From: Halomicrobium zhouii
Lineage (GTDB): Archaea > Halobacteriota > Halobacteria > Halobacteriales > Haloarculaceae
Assembly: GCF_900114435.1 (NCBI RefSeq)
Contig: NZ_FOZK01000003.1
Location: 248,001 to 312,000 of the forward strand
DNA length: 64,000 nt
Direction of reading: 5' to 3'
Positions 19,536-26,892 of the stretch are shown piece after piece. The number at the start of each line of letters is the position of its first letter. The stretch's first letter is position 1. Below the pieces are notes generated by a model. That model made no database searches, had not been told where the DNA came from, and saw nothing but the letters and a program-made list of their open reading frames with translations. A program made the translations under genes and the position numbers.

Positions 19536-20687
19536 ATGGACGTCGCAGTAATCGGCGCGTCGATGACGCAGTTCGGGCAACGCGACGCCTGGATCCGCGA
19601 ACTGATCGCGGAGGCGGGTGAGGCCTGTCTGGCCGACGCAGCCGTCGCTCCGGACGAAGTGGACCACCTCTACGTCTCGAACATGGCCAGCGGCGAGTTC
19701 GAGGGGCAGGGCGGCATCATGAACGCGCTCGCCCACGACCTGGGCCTCATGCCGGCCTACAGCGAGCGGGTCGACCAGACCTCCTCCTCGGGCGGTGCCG
19801 GGATCTACGAGGCCTGGCAGTCAATCGCCTCCGGCGCCAGCGAGATGACGCTGCTCGTCGGCGGCGAGAAGATGACCCACAGGACGACCGCGGAGGCGAC
19901 CGACGTCATCGCCTCCATCACCCACCCCGCGGAGTACAAACACGGCGTAACGCTGCCATCCTTCGCGGGGATGACGGCGCGGCACTATCTCGAACGGTTC
20001 GACGCGCCCCGGGACTCGCTGGCGAAAGTCGCCGCGAAGAACCACGCCAACGGCGTGGACAATCCCCACGCCCAGTTCCAGAAGGAGGTGGACGTCGAGA
20101 CGATTCTGGACTCGCCAATCGTCGCCGACCCGCTGCGCCTCTACGACTTCTGTCCCATCACGGACGGCAGCGCGGCGCTGCTGTTCTGTCCGGTCGACGT
20201 CGCCGAGGAGTACACCGACGACTACGCCGTCGTCAGCGGTATCGGCGGCGCCACGGACACCCACGTCGTCCACGAGCGCGAGGACCCGACGGTGATGGGC
20301 GGTGTCGTCGAATCTGGGAGACAGGCCTACGAGATGGCCGGCATCGGTCCCGACGACGTCGACGTCGCCGAGCTCCACGACATGTTCACCATCCTCGAGT
20401 TCCTCCAGATGGAGGGCCTGGACTTCGCCGACCACGGCGAGGCCTGGAAAGACGTCGAGGATGGCCGCACCGAACGGGACGGCGAACTCCCCATCAACAC
20501 GTCGGGCGGCCTGAAGTCCAAGGGCCACCCGCTCGGCGCCAGCGGCGTCGCGCAGGGTTACGAGATCTACAAACAGGTTATCGGCGACGCCGGTCCGCGA
20601 CAGGTCGAGGCCGACACGGCCCTGGCCTGCAACGTCGGCGGCTTCGGCAACTGCGTCATCACCACGATCATGGAGGCAAGCCAATGA
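19536..20687 (+). CDS. Thiolase-family protein with serine at the nucleophile position
   Basis: 383-aa archaeal thiolase (acetyl-CoA acetyltransferase/SCP-x type). The conserved GHPLGASG His motif and the C-terminal CNVGGFG Cys motif are present. The position that normally carries the acyl-accepting Cys reads QTSSSGG (S83-S85), so the nucleophile is not cysteine. The next gene, a DUF35 OB-fold protein, overlaps it by 4 nt (ATGA). In archaea such pairs form thiolase/DUF35 complexes that channel acetoacetyl-CoA. Either a Ser-based variant or a non-thiolytic acyl-CoA binder is possible. Confidence 0.88.
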   Translation: MDVAVIGASMTQFGQRDAWIRELIAEAGEACLADAAVAPDEVDHLYVSNMASGEFEGQGGIMNALAHDLGLMPAYSERVDQTSSSGGAGIYEAWQSIASGASEMTLLVGGEKMTHRTTAEATDVIASITHPAEYKHGVTLPSFAGMTARHYLERFDAPRDSLAKVAAKNHANGVDNPHAQFQKEVDVETILDSPIVADPLRLYDFCPITDGSAALLFCPVDVAEEYTDDYAVVSGIGGATDTHVVHEREDPTVMGGVVESGRQAYEMAGIGPDDVDVAELHDMFTILEFLQMEGLDFADHGEAWKDVEDGRTERDGELPINTSGGLKSKGHPLGASGVAQGYEIYKQVIGDAGPRQVEADTALACNVGGFGNCVITTIMEASQ

Positions 20688-21070
20688 CGTTCGACGCACA
20701 CATCTGTCCGAACGGTCACGTGACGTATCCCGGCCACACGCTGTGTCCGACGTGCCACGAACCCCAGACCGACACGGTCGACCTGGCCGACCGCACCGGC
20801 GAGGTCGTCACGTGGACGACGTCGACGGCCACGCCCCCCGGCGTCCGCGCGCCCAACACCATCGCCATCGTCGAGTTCGACGTGAGCGACGTCACCGACG
20901 GCGGCGACGATTCGGTCCGTGCCATCGGCCAGGTGACCGAAGACGCCGACGTCGAGACCGGCGACTCGGTCGAACCGGTGTACGCCGAGGAACTGCGGGA
21001 CCCAGAGGCCGGGATCAAGGAACCGGAGAGTCAGGCGTGGGACGGGTATCGATTCGAACCTGTCCAGTGA
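20684..21070 (+). CDS. DUF35 Zn-ribbon/OB-fold acyl-CoA partner protein
   Basis: 128-aa protein with an N-terminal rubredoxin-like zinc ribbon (CPNGH and CPTCH) and a C-terminal DUF35 OB-fold (VTWTTSTATPPGVRAP). It overlaps the thiolase stop by 4 nt and is expected to be its complex partner. In the archaeal thiolase/HMG-CoA synthase complex this family bridges the enzymes and shapes the shared CoA-binding site. The last codons and stop are duplicated just downstream (28-bp direct repeat). Confidence 0.9.
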   Translation: MTFDAHICPNGHVTYPGHTLCPTCHEPQTDTVDLADRTGEVVTWTTSTATPPGVRAPNTIAIVEFDVSDVTDGGDDSVRAIGQVTEDADVETGDSVEPVYAEELRDPEAGIKEPESQAWDGYRFEPVQ

Positions 21071-21133
21071 GCGGTTTCATCCGCGAACCACGGTAGGGAA
21101 GCGGAGATTCGAACCTGTCCAGTGAGCGGTTTC
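21051..21133. repeat. 28-bp direct repeat over the 3' end of the DUF35 gene
   Basis: The 28 bases at 21051-21078 (starting GATTCGAACCTGTCC, including the DUF35 stop codon) recur exactly at 21106-21133, with a 55-bp period. The second copy lies outside the gene. It is most simply a local duplication of the gene tail, and the spacing leaves room for a loop. No mobile-element ends were recognised. Confidence 0.8.
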
Positions 21134-21206
21134 GATCGGTCGTCAGCACCACGGGTCGTTCGCCGGCACCCAGTTCTATCGAGGCTGCGTCTTCTCCGTT
21201 CGCTCG

Positions 21207-21881
21207 TCAGTTCCCAGCGTCGTCGCCGGATCCGTCGCCCTGATCACCAGTCTCCCTATCGTCGCCGCTCCCGTCACCGTCTCCTGTAGCGTCGCCCTCG
21301 GAGTCGCCGTTACCGTCCCCGAACTCCTCTTTGATCGACTCGAGTTCCGCGTCGACGTCGACGGGGACGGACTCGTCGGGAACCGGTTCTGCCGGGACGC
21401 CGGAGTCGGTCGAGTCGGCGGCCGGGTCGTCGTCGGCTCGCTCTCGTAGCTTCGCTTCGACCTGGTTTTGCAGGCCGCGAGCCTCGTCGAGCAGTTCGCG
21501 TGCGTCGTCGTCCTCTGGCCGCCCCTCGACGGCGTCCTGCAGGTCTGCGAGCGCACCGTCGAGTCGCGAGAGCGTCGTCCGGCTCAGCTGTTCGGCGCGC
21601 TGTCGGACTTCGGTGCTGCCCGTTCCCGTCGTCGGCGTCCGGCCGTCGGCCATCCGCAACGCTCGCTGTAACAGCTTCAGTGCCTCGATGTTGGTCCGCA
21701 GGAGGAGGATGACGCCGGGGATACCGACGTCGCTGGTAAAGCGCATCAGCTCCCGGGGCGACGGCGGGCGCGGCAGGCCGCGCTCCGTTCGCGGTTCGAA
21801 CTCTTCTTCCAGTTCCTGTAACGTTCGGACGAGATCGGCGACCAGTGGACCGACGTCGGCGTCGTCGGGCGAAGAACTCAT
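21207..21881 (-). CDS. Conserved haloarchaeal protein, function unknown
   Basis: 224-aa protein. The N-terminal 75 residues look ordered (LVRTLQELEEEFE, then FTSDVGIPGVILLLRTNIEALKLLQ), the middle is a long charged helix that could form a coiled coil, and the C-terminal 60 residues are Asp/Gly-rich, repetitive and probably disordered. The TATA-like sequence near 21905 on this strand lies in the same intergenic region as the iron-type promoter of the 51-aa ORF, divergently. I do not recognise the function. Confidence 0.75.
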   Translation of the reverse strand: MSSSPDDADVGPLVADLVRTLQELEEEFEPRTERGLPRPPSPRELMRFTSDVGIPGVILLLRTNIEALKLLQRALRMADGRTPTTGTGSTEVRQRAEQLSRTTLSRLDGALADLQDAVEGRPEDDDARELLDEARGLQNQVEAKLRERADDDPAADSTDSGVPAEPVPDESVPVDVDAELESIKEEFGDGNGDSEGDATGDGDGSGDDRETGDQGDGSGDDAGN

Positions 21882-21925
21882 GTCAGCCTCTTGGAGACAG
21901 TATCATAAAAAGCCGCCGCGCCGCG

Positions 21926-21975
21926 TTTAGGCCGACCAAAATCCTTTTAGCTTTAGGGACGCCTAATCGTACTCG
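21926..21975 (+). promoter_or_regulatory. Iron-type (DtxR-like) promoter of the 51-aa ORF
   Basis: A near-palindrome TTTAGG-CCGA-CCAAAA lies at 21926-21941, then TATA-like CTTTTAG at 21944-21950, then a perfect dyad TTAGG-GACG-CCTAA at 21953-21966. The ATG at 21976 is about 28 nt from the TATA, so the transcript is leaderless. The dyad form is that of DtxR-family metal repressor sites used by haloarchaeal iron regulators (SirR/Idr). Both arms flank the TATA, ideal for repression. The binder is inferred. Confidence 0.6.
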
Positions 21976-22131
21976 ATGAGCGAGTCCCCGGACGCGGTCG
22001 AACTGCCAGACGTCGACGATGAGACCACGGTGACTGCCCACTGTTGCAATCCGGAACGGACCGTCTTCACCGAAGAAGGCAACTCCGACGGCTGGATCGC
22101 GACGGATCTCACGGTCGAACTCGACCGATAA
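21976..22131 (+). CDS. 51-aa leaderless protein under an iron-type promoter
   Basis: A 51-residue protein, MSESPDAVELPDVDDETTV then a Cys-Cys pair (AHCCNPER) and a C terminus with GWIATDLTVELDR. It is too short for ordinary ORF calling but has a textbook leaderless promoter with two candidate metal-repressor sites, and good codon bias. A CC pair plus a tightly iron-styled promoter suggests an iron-stress or metal-handling small protein. It resembles haloarchaeal small-protein families of unknown function. It is convergent with dpsA. Confidence 0.75.
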   Translation: MSESPDAVELPDVDDETTVTAHCCNPERTVFTEEGNSDGWIATDLTVELDR

Positions 22132-22174
22132 ATTCGAAGGCCGATTCTCCGAGCGGTTCCCCGGCTCGAACGTT

Positions 22175-22720
22175 CTACTGCGCGGTCTCGGCGACCAGCG
22201 TGTCGTTCTCGAGGTAGTGTTCGACGTGGTGAGCGTCCTCTTCGACCTCGACGAGGATCTCGCGCAGGATCTCGGCGGTTGCGTGGTCGCCGAGGTTCTG
22301 GGCGAGTTCGACGTGGTCGCGCAGCGACTCGATGATGTCGCCGTAGATCTCCAGGTCGTTCTCCAGTGACGCGCGGATCGTGTAGACGTCCTCGCCTTCG
22401 GGCGTCACCGTCGCCGCGTCCTGGATCTGATCGAAGCCGGCGGCGGGCGTCCCGCCGAGGGCCTGGAGGCGCTCGGCGAGTTCGTCGGCGCCCTCCTCGG
22501 CGTGGTAGGCCGCGTCTCCGAGGAACTCGTGGAGTTCGAGGAACTCCGCCCCGGCCACGTTCCAGTGGTGCTTCTTGAGCTGGTGGTACAGTACGTACGT
22601 ATCCGCGAGGTCGGCGTTCAGGGCGTCGATGATCTGCTCTGCCTTGTCCTCGGGGATGCGAAGGGCGTTCTCTTCGACGCTGCCGAACGTGCGGTGGACG
22701 GACTCCTCTTGCTGACTCAT
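22175..22720 (-). CDS. dpsA: DNA-protecting ferritin-like protein DpsA
   Basis: 181-aa Dps-family mini-ferritin that stores iron and protects DNA from oxidative damage. The ferroxidase-site motifs KKHHWNVAG and LHEFLGDAAYHAEEGADELAERLQALGG are both visible, and the length matches haloarchaeal DpsA. The ATG at 22720 (MSQQEESVHRTFG) follows a TATA-like TTTAAG near 22755, so it is nearly leaderless. About 80 bp upstream is a sequence sharing GGCNGACCAAAA with the iron-type promoter of the divergent small ORF. Confidence 0.93.
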   Translation of the reverse strand: MSQQEESVHRTFGSVEENALRIPEDKAEQIIDALNADLADTYVLYHQLKKHHWNVAGAEFLELHEFLGDAAYHAEEGADELAERLQALGGTPAAGFDQIQDAATVTPEGEDVYTIRASLENDLEIYGDIIESLRDHVELAQNLGDHATAEILREILVEVEEDAHHVEHYLENDTLVAETAQ

Positions 22721-22798
22721 AGCTATCAACAGATTGGGACGCCAGTCACTTAAAGACACCTCTATCGGAAAGCTTCGTTTCCGATTCGATAACAAATG

Positions 22799-22813
22799 TT
22801 TTGGTCTGCCGAA
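22799..22813 (-). promoter_or_regulatory. Motif upstream of dpsA shared with the iron-type promoter
   Basis: Read on the dpsA strand this is TTCGGCAGACCAAAA. Its GGC-GACCAAAA core matches 11 of 12 bases of the operator arm at 21930-21941. It lies about 80 nt upstream of the dpsA start, further out than the TATA, so it might act as an activator site. A shared iron or redox regulator is inferred. Confidence 0.4.
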
Positions 22814-22848
22814 TAAACTCCCGACGTTCTGTGGGTCCGCGTGGGACG

Positions 22849-23256
22849 TCACCCCTCGTCCGCCGCTCCGTCGCCGACGGATCTGTCGAGGACTACGTAC
22901 GCCTGACGGCCAGGGGGTTCTCGCGGGGCGTCCGTTCGATCATCGGCGGTTCGTCTATGAACGTCCCGGACGGCGTCGAGCATCGCGTCCTCGAGGCCGA
23001 GGGCGTCGCCGAACTCGTCCCAGACGTGGTCGGGAACTGCGAGGTAGTAAGCGTCGGGCGTTCGCTCGATGAGCGGCGACTCGCACTGCCTTCGCCACTC
23101 GTAGGCAAGGTTCTCGACGCCCGGGAGCGCCTCGACGCTCTCCTGGTGGCGTGTCACGGCGTCCGACAGATCGGATTCGCTCACGTCGTGAGTTCGGGCC
23201 GCCACCCCGAGTACGTCGGCGTCGAACAGGTCGGAGTCCTCACCAGGGGTCGTCAC
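22849..23256 (-). CDS. Conserved haloarchaeal protein, function unknown
   Basis: 135-aa protein on the same strand as dpsA, upstream of it. A GTG start at 23256 is preferred over an in-frame ATG at 23358, because TATA-like sequence near 23350 would start transcription inside the longer version. The core contains HDVSESDLSDAVTRHQES, ENLAYEWRRQ, and a segment with TPDAYYLAVPDHVWDEFGD, which looks like a compact alpha/beta domain. I cannot assign a function. Confidence 0.65.
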   Translation of the reverse strand: MTTPGEDSDLFDADVLGVAARTHDVSESDLSDAVTRHQESVEALPGVENLAYEWRRQCESPLIERTPDAYYLAVPDHVWDEFGDALGLEDAMLDAVRDVHRRTADDRTDAPREPPGRQAYVVLDRSVGDGAADEG

Positions 23257-23433
23257 AGCCGAGGCTTCGAAACCAGCGGGGAAAAACGATACGGCGAACG
23301 CACTGGTCCACCGATTGAATCGAATCCAGACCGACGGCGACGGAGTCAATAAAAACACCCCCAGTATAATCCGCCGGTGACCTGCCAGTAGCAGCAGTTA
23401 TTTGCGGGCGACGGACGAACGTGTACGCGAGGA

Positions 23434-25536
23434 ATGGGACAGTTATCTACCCTGTTTGCGCCGGAACGTGTCGCGGTAATCGGGGCCACGGACAGCGAGG
23501 GGGCAGTCGGTCGCGCCATCACCGAGAACCTCCTCGAGTCGTTCCAGGGTGACGTCGTCGCGGTCAATCCCTACCAGGACGACGTGTTCGGGCTCGAGTG
23601 CCACGATTCGGTCGCCGACGTCGACGACGTCGCTATCGACGTCGGCGTGGTCGTGGTCCCGCCGGACGTGGCGGTCGACAGCATCCGCGAGGCCGGTGAA
23701 GCCGGTATCCGGAACGTCGTGGTGATCACGGCGGGGTTCGGCGAGACGGGAAGCGAGGGGGCCGCACGCGAGCGGGCGCTGCGCGAAGTCGCCGCCGAGT
23801 ACGACCTCAACCTCGTCGGCCCGAACTCGCTGGGTATCATGAGCACTCCCGTCGGCCTCAACGCGACGTTCGGCAACGAGATGGCCCAGGAGGGCGACGT
23901 CTCGTTCATGAGCCAGTCGGGCGCGTTCGTCACCGCGGTCCTCGACTGGGCCGCCGAGCGGGACGTCGGGTTCAAGGACATCGTCTCGCTGGGCAACAAG
24001 GCCGTCCTCGACGAGAGCGACTTCGTCGACCAGTGGGGCGACGACCCCGACACCGACGTGATCCTCGGCTACCTCGAAGACGTGAGCGACGGTGCCGCGT
24101 TCATCGAGACGGCACGAGAGGTCACCCAGGAGACACCGATCGTGCTGGTCAAGTCCGGACGGACCGACGCTGGTGCGAGCGCCGCCGCGTCCCACACTGG
24201 TGCCATCGCCGGGTCCGAACGAGCCTACGAGGCCGGACTCGAACAGGCCGGCACCATCCGCGTCGAGACGGTCCAGGAGCTGTTCGACTACGCGCAGATA
24301 CTCTCCGACCAGCCCCTGCCCGACGGCGAGGAGATCGCAATCGTGACCAACGCGGGCGGCCCCGGCGTGATGACGACCGACGCCGTGGGAGATTCAGGGA
24401 TGGGGCTCGCGGAGTTCTCGGACCACACGATAGAGAAACTCTCGGAGACGATGCCCGACGAGGCGAACATCTACAACCCCGTCGACATCATCGGCGACGC
24501 GCCCGCGGCCAGGTTCGAGGCGGCACTCGAGACGGTGCTCGCCGACGAGAACGTCGCGATGGCCGTCGTGGTCGCCTGCCCGACGGCGGTGCTCTCCTAC
24601 GAGGAGCTGGCGGCGGTCATCGTCGAACAGCAGTCGGCGTTCGACCAGCCAATCGCGTCGACGCTGATGGGCGGAAAGTCCGTCGGCGACGCCGCCCCGA
24701 TGCTCAACGACGCCGGCGTCCCGACGTACTTCGACCCGGCACGGGCCGTCGACAGCCTCGACGCGCTCCGGCGCTACGGCGAGATCCAGTCCCGCGAGTA
24801 CGTCGAGCCCGAGACCTTCGACGTCGACCGGGAGCGGGCGCGTGACATCCTGGAAGACGCGGCCGAGCGCGGGCGAAACCGCCTCGGCGTGGAGGCGATG
24901 GACCTGCTCGACGCCTACGGCATCCCGACGCCGCAGGGTAACGTCGTCAACTCGCCGGGTGACGCCCAGCAGATCGCCCGCGATATCGGCGACGACGTCG
25001 TGATGAAGATCGTCAGCCCCGACATCCTCCACAAGTCCGACATCGGCGGCGTGGAGGTCGGCGTCGCGCCCGAGGACGTCCGCGACACCTTCGAGGACCT
25101 TGTGGTCCGGGCCCGGAACTACCAGCAAGACGCCACCATCCTCGGCGTCCAGGTCCAGGAGATGGTCGACCTCGAATCGGGCACCGAGACGATCCTCGGC
25201 GTCAACCGCGACCCGCAGTTCGGCCCGCTCGTGCTCTTCGGCCTCGGCGGCATCTTCGTCGAGGTGCTGGAAGACACGACGGTCCGGGTCGCGCCGGTCT
25301 CCGAACCGGAAGCCACGGCGATGCTCGACGAGATAGACTCGGCGCCGCTGTTGCGCGGCGCGCGCGGCCGGGACCGCGTCGACGAGTCGGCCATCGTCGA
25401 GACCGTCCAGCGGCTCTCCCAGCTGGTGACCGACTTCCCGGCGATACTCGAACTGGACATCAATCCCCTCGTCGCGGCGCCGGACGGTGCGACGGCGGTG
25501 GACCTGCGACTCACGATCGACCAGGAGGAACTATGA
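23434..25536 (+). CDS. ADP-forming acetyl-/acyl-CoA synthetase, fused alpha-beta
   Basis: 700-aa enzyme that makes acetate (or another acid) and ATP from acyl-CoA, ADP and Pi, or runs the reverse. The order is a CoA-binding Rossmann domain (first ~130 residues), a succinyl-CoA-ligase-like domain with the phosphohistidine in ASHTGA (His254), and a C-terminal ATP-grasp domain (about residues 480-700, GNVVNSPGDA... VMKIVSPDILHKSDIGGV). This fused layout is the usual haloarchaeal form. TATA-like TTATTTGC about 30 nt upstream. Its stop overlaps the next ATG. Confidence 0.93.
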   Translation: MGQLSTLFAPERVAVIGATDSEGAVGRAITENLLESFQGDVVAVNPYQDDVFGLECHDSVADVDDVAIDVGVVVVPPDVAVDSIREAGEAGIRNVVVITAGFGETGSEGAARERALREVAAEYDLNLVGPNSLGIMSTPVGLNATFGNEMAQEGDVSFMSQSGAFVTAVLDWAAERDVGFKDIVSLGNKAVLDESDFVDQWGDDPDTDVILGYLEDVSDGAAFIETAREVTQETPIVLVKSGRTDAGASAAASHTGAIAGSERAYEAGLEQAGTIRVETVQELFDYAQILSDQPLPDGEEIAIVTNAGGPGVMTTDAVGDSGMGLAEFSDHTIEKLSETMPDEANIYNPVDIIGDAPAARFEAALETVLADENVAMAVVVACPTAVLSYEELAAVIVEQQSAFDQPIASTLMGGKSVGDAAPMLNDAGVPTYFDPARAVDSLDALRRYGEIQSREYVEPETFDVDRERARDILEDAAERGRNRLGVEAMDLLDAYGIPTPQGNVVNSPGDAQQIARDIGDDVVMKIVSPDILHKSDIGGVEVGVAPEDVRDTFEDLVVRARNYQQDATILGVQVQEMVDLESGTETILGVNRDPQFGPLVLFGLGGIFVEVLEDTTVRVAPVSEPEATAMLDEIDSAPLLRGARGRDRVDESAIVETVQRLSQLVTDFPAILELDINPLVAAPDGATAVDLRLTIDQEEL

Positions 25537-26600
25537 ACACAGTACTCGTCACTTCGACGGACGACGGCATCGGCAAGACGGCTATCGCGCTCGCGCTCGC
25601 GCGAACGGCCCAGGATCAGGGCAAGACAGTGGGGTACATGAAGCCGAAGGGGACCCGCCTGCAGAGCGCGGTGGGCAAGACGCGCGACGAGGACCCGATG
25701 CTGGCCCGCGAGTTGCTCGGCCTCGACGCCGAGATGCACGAGATGGAGCCCATCGTCTACTCGCCGACGTTCGTCCAGGAGGTCGTCCGCGGCCGCGAGG
25801 ACCCCGACGAACTCCGGGAGCGCGTCGTCGACAGCTTCCAGGACCTCTCGGCGGACACCGACCTCATGATCGTCGAGGGCAGCGACGACCTCTCGACGGG
25901 GAGCATGGTGGACCTGACGGACGTCGACATCGCCGAGGCCATCGACGCCAGCGTGGTGCTCGTCTCCGAGTTCGACGCCGTGGGCGACACGGACGACGTC
26001 CTCGCCAGCGCGGAGCGCATCGGCGACAACCTCGGTGGCGTCCTGTTCAACGGCGTCGCCGACGCGCAGATGGACGTGCTGACCGACGACGTCCTCCCGT
26101 TCCTGGAGGGACGGGGCGTTCCGGTGTTCGGCGCGCTCCCGAACGTCAAGGAGCTCTCGGGCGTCACGATACGTGAACTCGCCGACAGTCTCGGTTGCGA
26201 CGTGCTCACGCCCGAGGCAGGACTCGACGCCCACGTCGAGCGCTTCACCGTGGGCGCCATGGGCGGCAACAGCGCGCTCACGCAGTTCCGTCGGACCCGC
26301 GACGCCGTGATGATCACCGGCGGCGACCGGTCGGAGGTCCAGGCCGCCGCGCTCGAGGCGTCGGGAATCGAAGCCATGCTGTTGACCGGTGGATTCCGCC
26401 CGCCGAGCGCCGTCCTCGGGAAGGCAGCGGACGCTGGCGTTCCGATCCTCCTCGTCCAGTCCGACACCAGGACGACCATCGACCGGGTCGAGGAAGTGCT
26501 GCGCTCGGGCCGCACGCGAAGCGAGGCGACCGTCGAACGGATGCGGGAACTCCTCGACGGCGGCGTCGACGTCGAATCGATACTGGACGCCGGCGAATAA
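25533..26600 (+). CDS. BioD-like P-loop/DRTGG-domain protein ('phosphotransacetylase family')
   Basis: 355-aa protein overlapping the acyl-CoA synthetase by 4 nt (ATGA). The N-terminal domain is a P-loop of the dethiobiotin-synthetase/CobQ type (VTSTDDGIGKTAIALALA), and the C-terminal part is a DRTGG domain (GGNSALTQFRR... ITGGDRSEVQ). It is often annotated as phosphotransacetylase because it resembles the N terminus of bacterial Pta, but the catalytic PTA domain is missing. Coupling to the synthetase suggests a regulatory or assembly role. Function is inferred. Confidence 0.85.
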   Translation: MNTVLVTSTDDGIGKTAIALALARTAQDQGKTVGYMKPKGTRLQSAVGKTRDEDPMLARELLGLDAEMHEMEPIVYSPTFVQEVVRGREDPDELRERVVDSFQDLSADTDLMIVEGSDDLSTGSMVDLTDVDIAEAIDASVVLVSEFDAVGDTDDVLASAERIGDNLGGVLFNGVADAQMDVLTDDVLPFLEGRGVPVFGALPNVKELSGVTIRELADSLGCDVLTPEAGLDAHVERFTVGAMGGNSALTQFRRTRDAVMITGGDRSEVQAAALEASGIEAMLLTGGFRPPSAVLGKAADAGVPILLVQSDTRTTIDRVEEVLRSGRTRSEATVERMRELLDGGVDVESILDAGE

Positions 26601-26614
26601 AATCAGATAACGGG

Positions 26615-26631
26615 CGTAGGAGCCTCCTACG
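26615..26631. promoter_or_regulatory. 17-bp palindrome after the DRTGG gene
   Basis: CGTAGGAG-C-CTCCTACG, a perfect 8-bp inverted repeat with one central base, with GGG on the left and CCC on the right that could lengthen the stem. It lies 15 nt after the gene stop and about 12 nt before a TATA-like sequence. It could be a terminator hairpin or an operator for the structured region that follows. It has no T-run. Confidence 0.5.
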
Positions 26632-26642
26632 GCCCTGAACGG

Positions 26643-26800
26643 TATACACTACTTATGGGAAAGGGTGGTGAATGCTAACGTGGAGCCACCAGGCTCCGTA
26701 GTGTCACACGCTGGGGGTACCACCCCCTCTCCGTTCGTGCAATCCTGTGCCCGTCCGACTCGGAGCGGCCGTAACCTGGGGCAGCAGTCGCTCGCCCGAC
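26643..26800 (+). ncRNA. Candidate structured non-coding RNA
   Basis: Between two convergent genes, a TATA-like TATACACTACTTATG (26643-26657) precedes a strongly folding segment. First is a hairpin GGAGCC-ACCA-GGCTCC extended outward by CTA/TAG-type pairs, then GTG-TCA-CAC, then GGGGGT-ACC-ACCCCC, in about 60 bases. Transcription starting about 26 nt after the TATA would begin right before the first hairpin. No known family (SRP, RNase P) motif is visible. An alternative is a short ORF or a terminator for bioB, since the sense is unproven. Confidence 0.35.
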
Positions 26801-26892
26801 GGCGCCGTCTGCCACGTGGAGAACGAGCAATCCCATCTTCGACTGCCCAGTCGCCGTCTGCCGTGCGCGAACTCGGCGACGACACCGTGAGA

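Noticed and set aside
25533-26600. Assignment as a true phosphotransacetylase
   Set aside because: The PTA catalytic domain is missing; only the BioD-like P-loop and DRTGG parts are present.
26643-26800. SRP RNA or RNase P RNA as identity of the structured region
   Set aside because: The conserved GGAAG/CAGC apical motif and the RNase P core sequences are not visible.
26649-26885. 78-codon minus-strand ORF in the bioB downstream gap
   Set aside because: Composition is Arg-rich and random, and it covers the hairpins better explained as structure.
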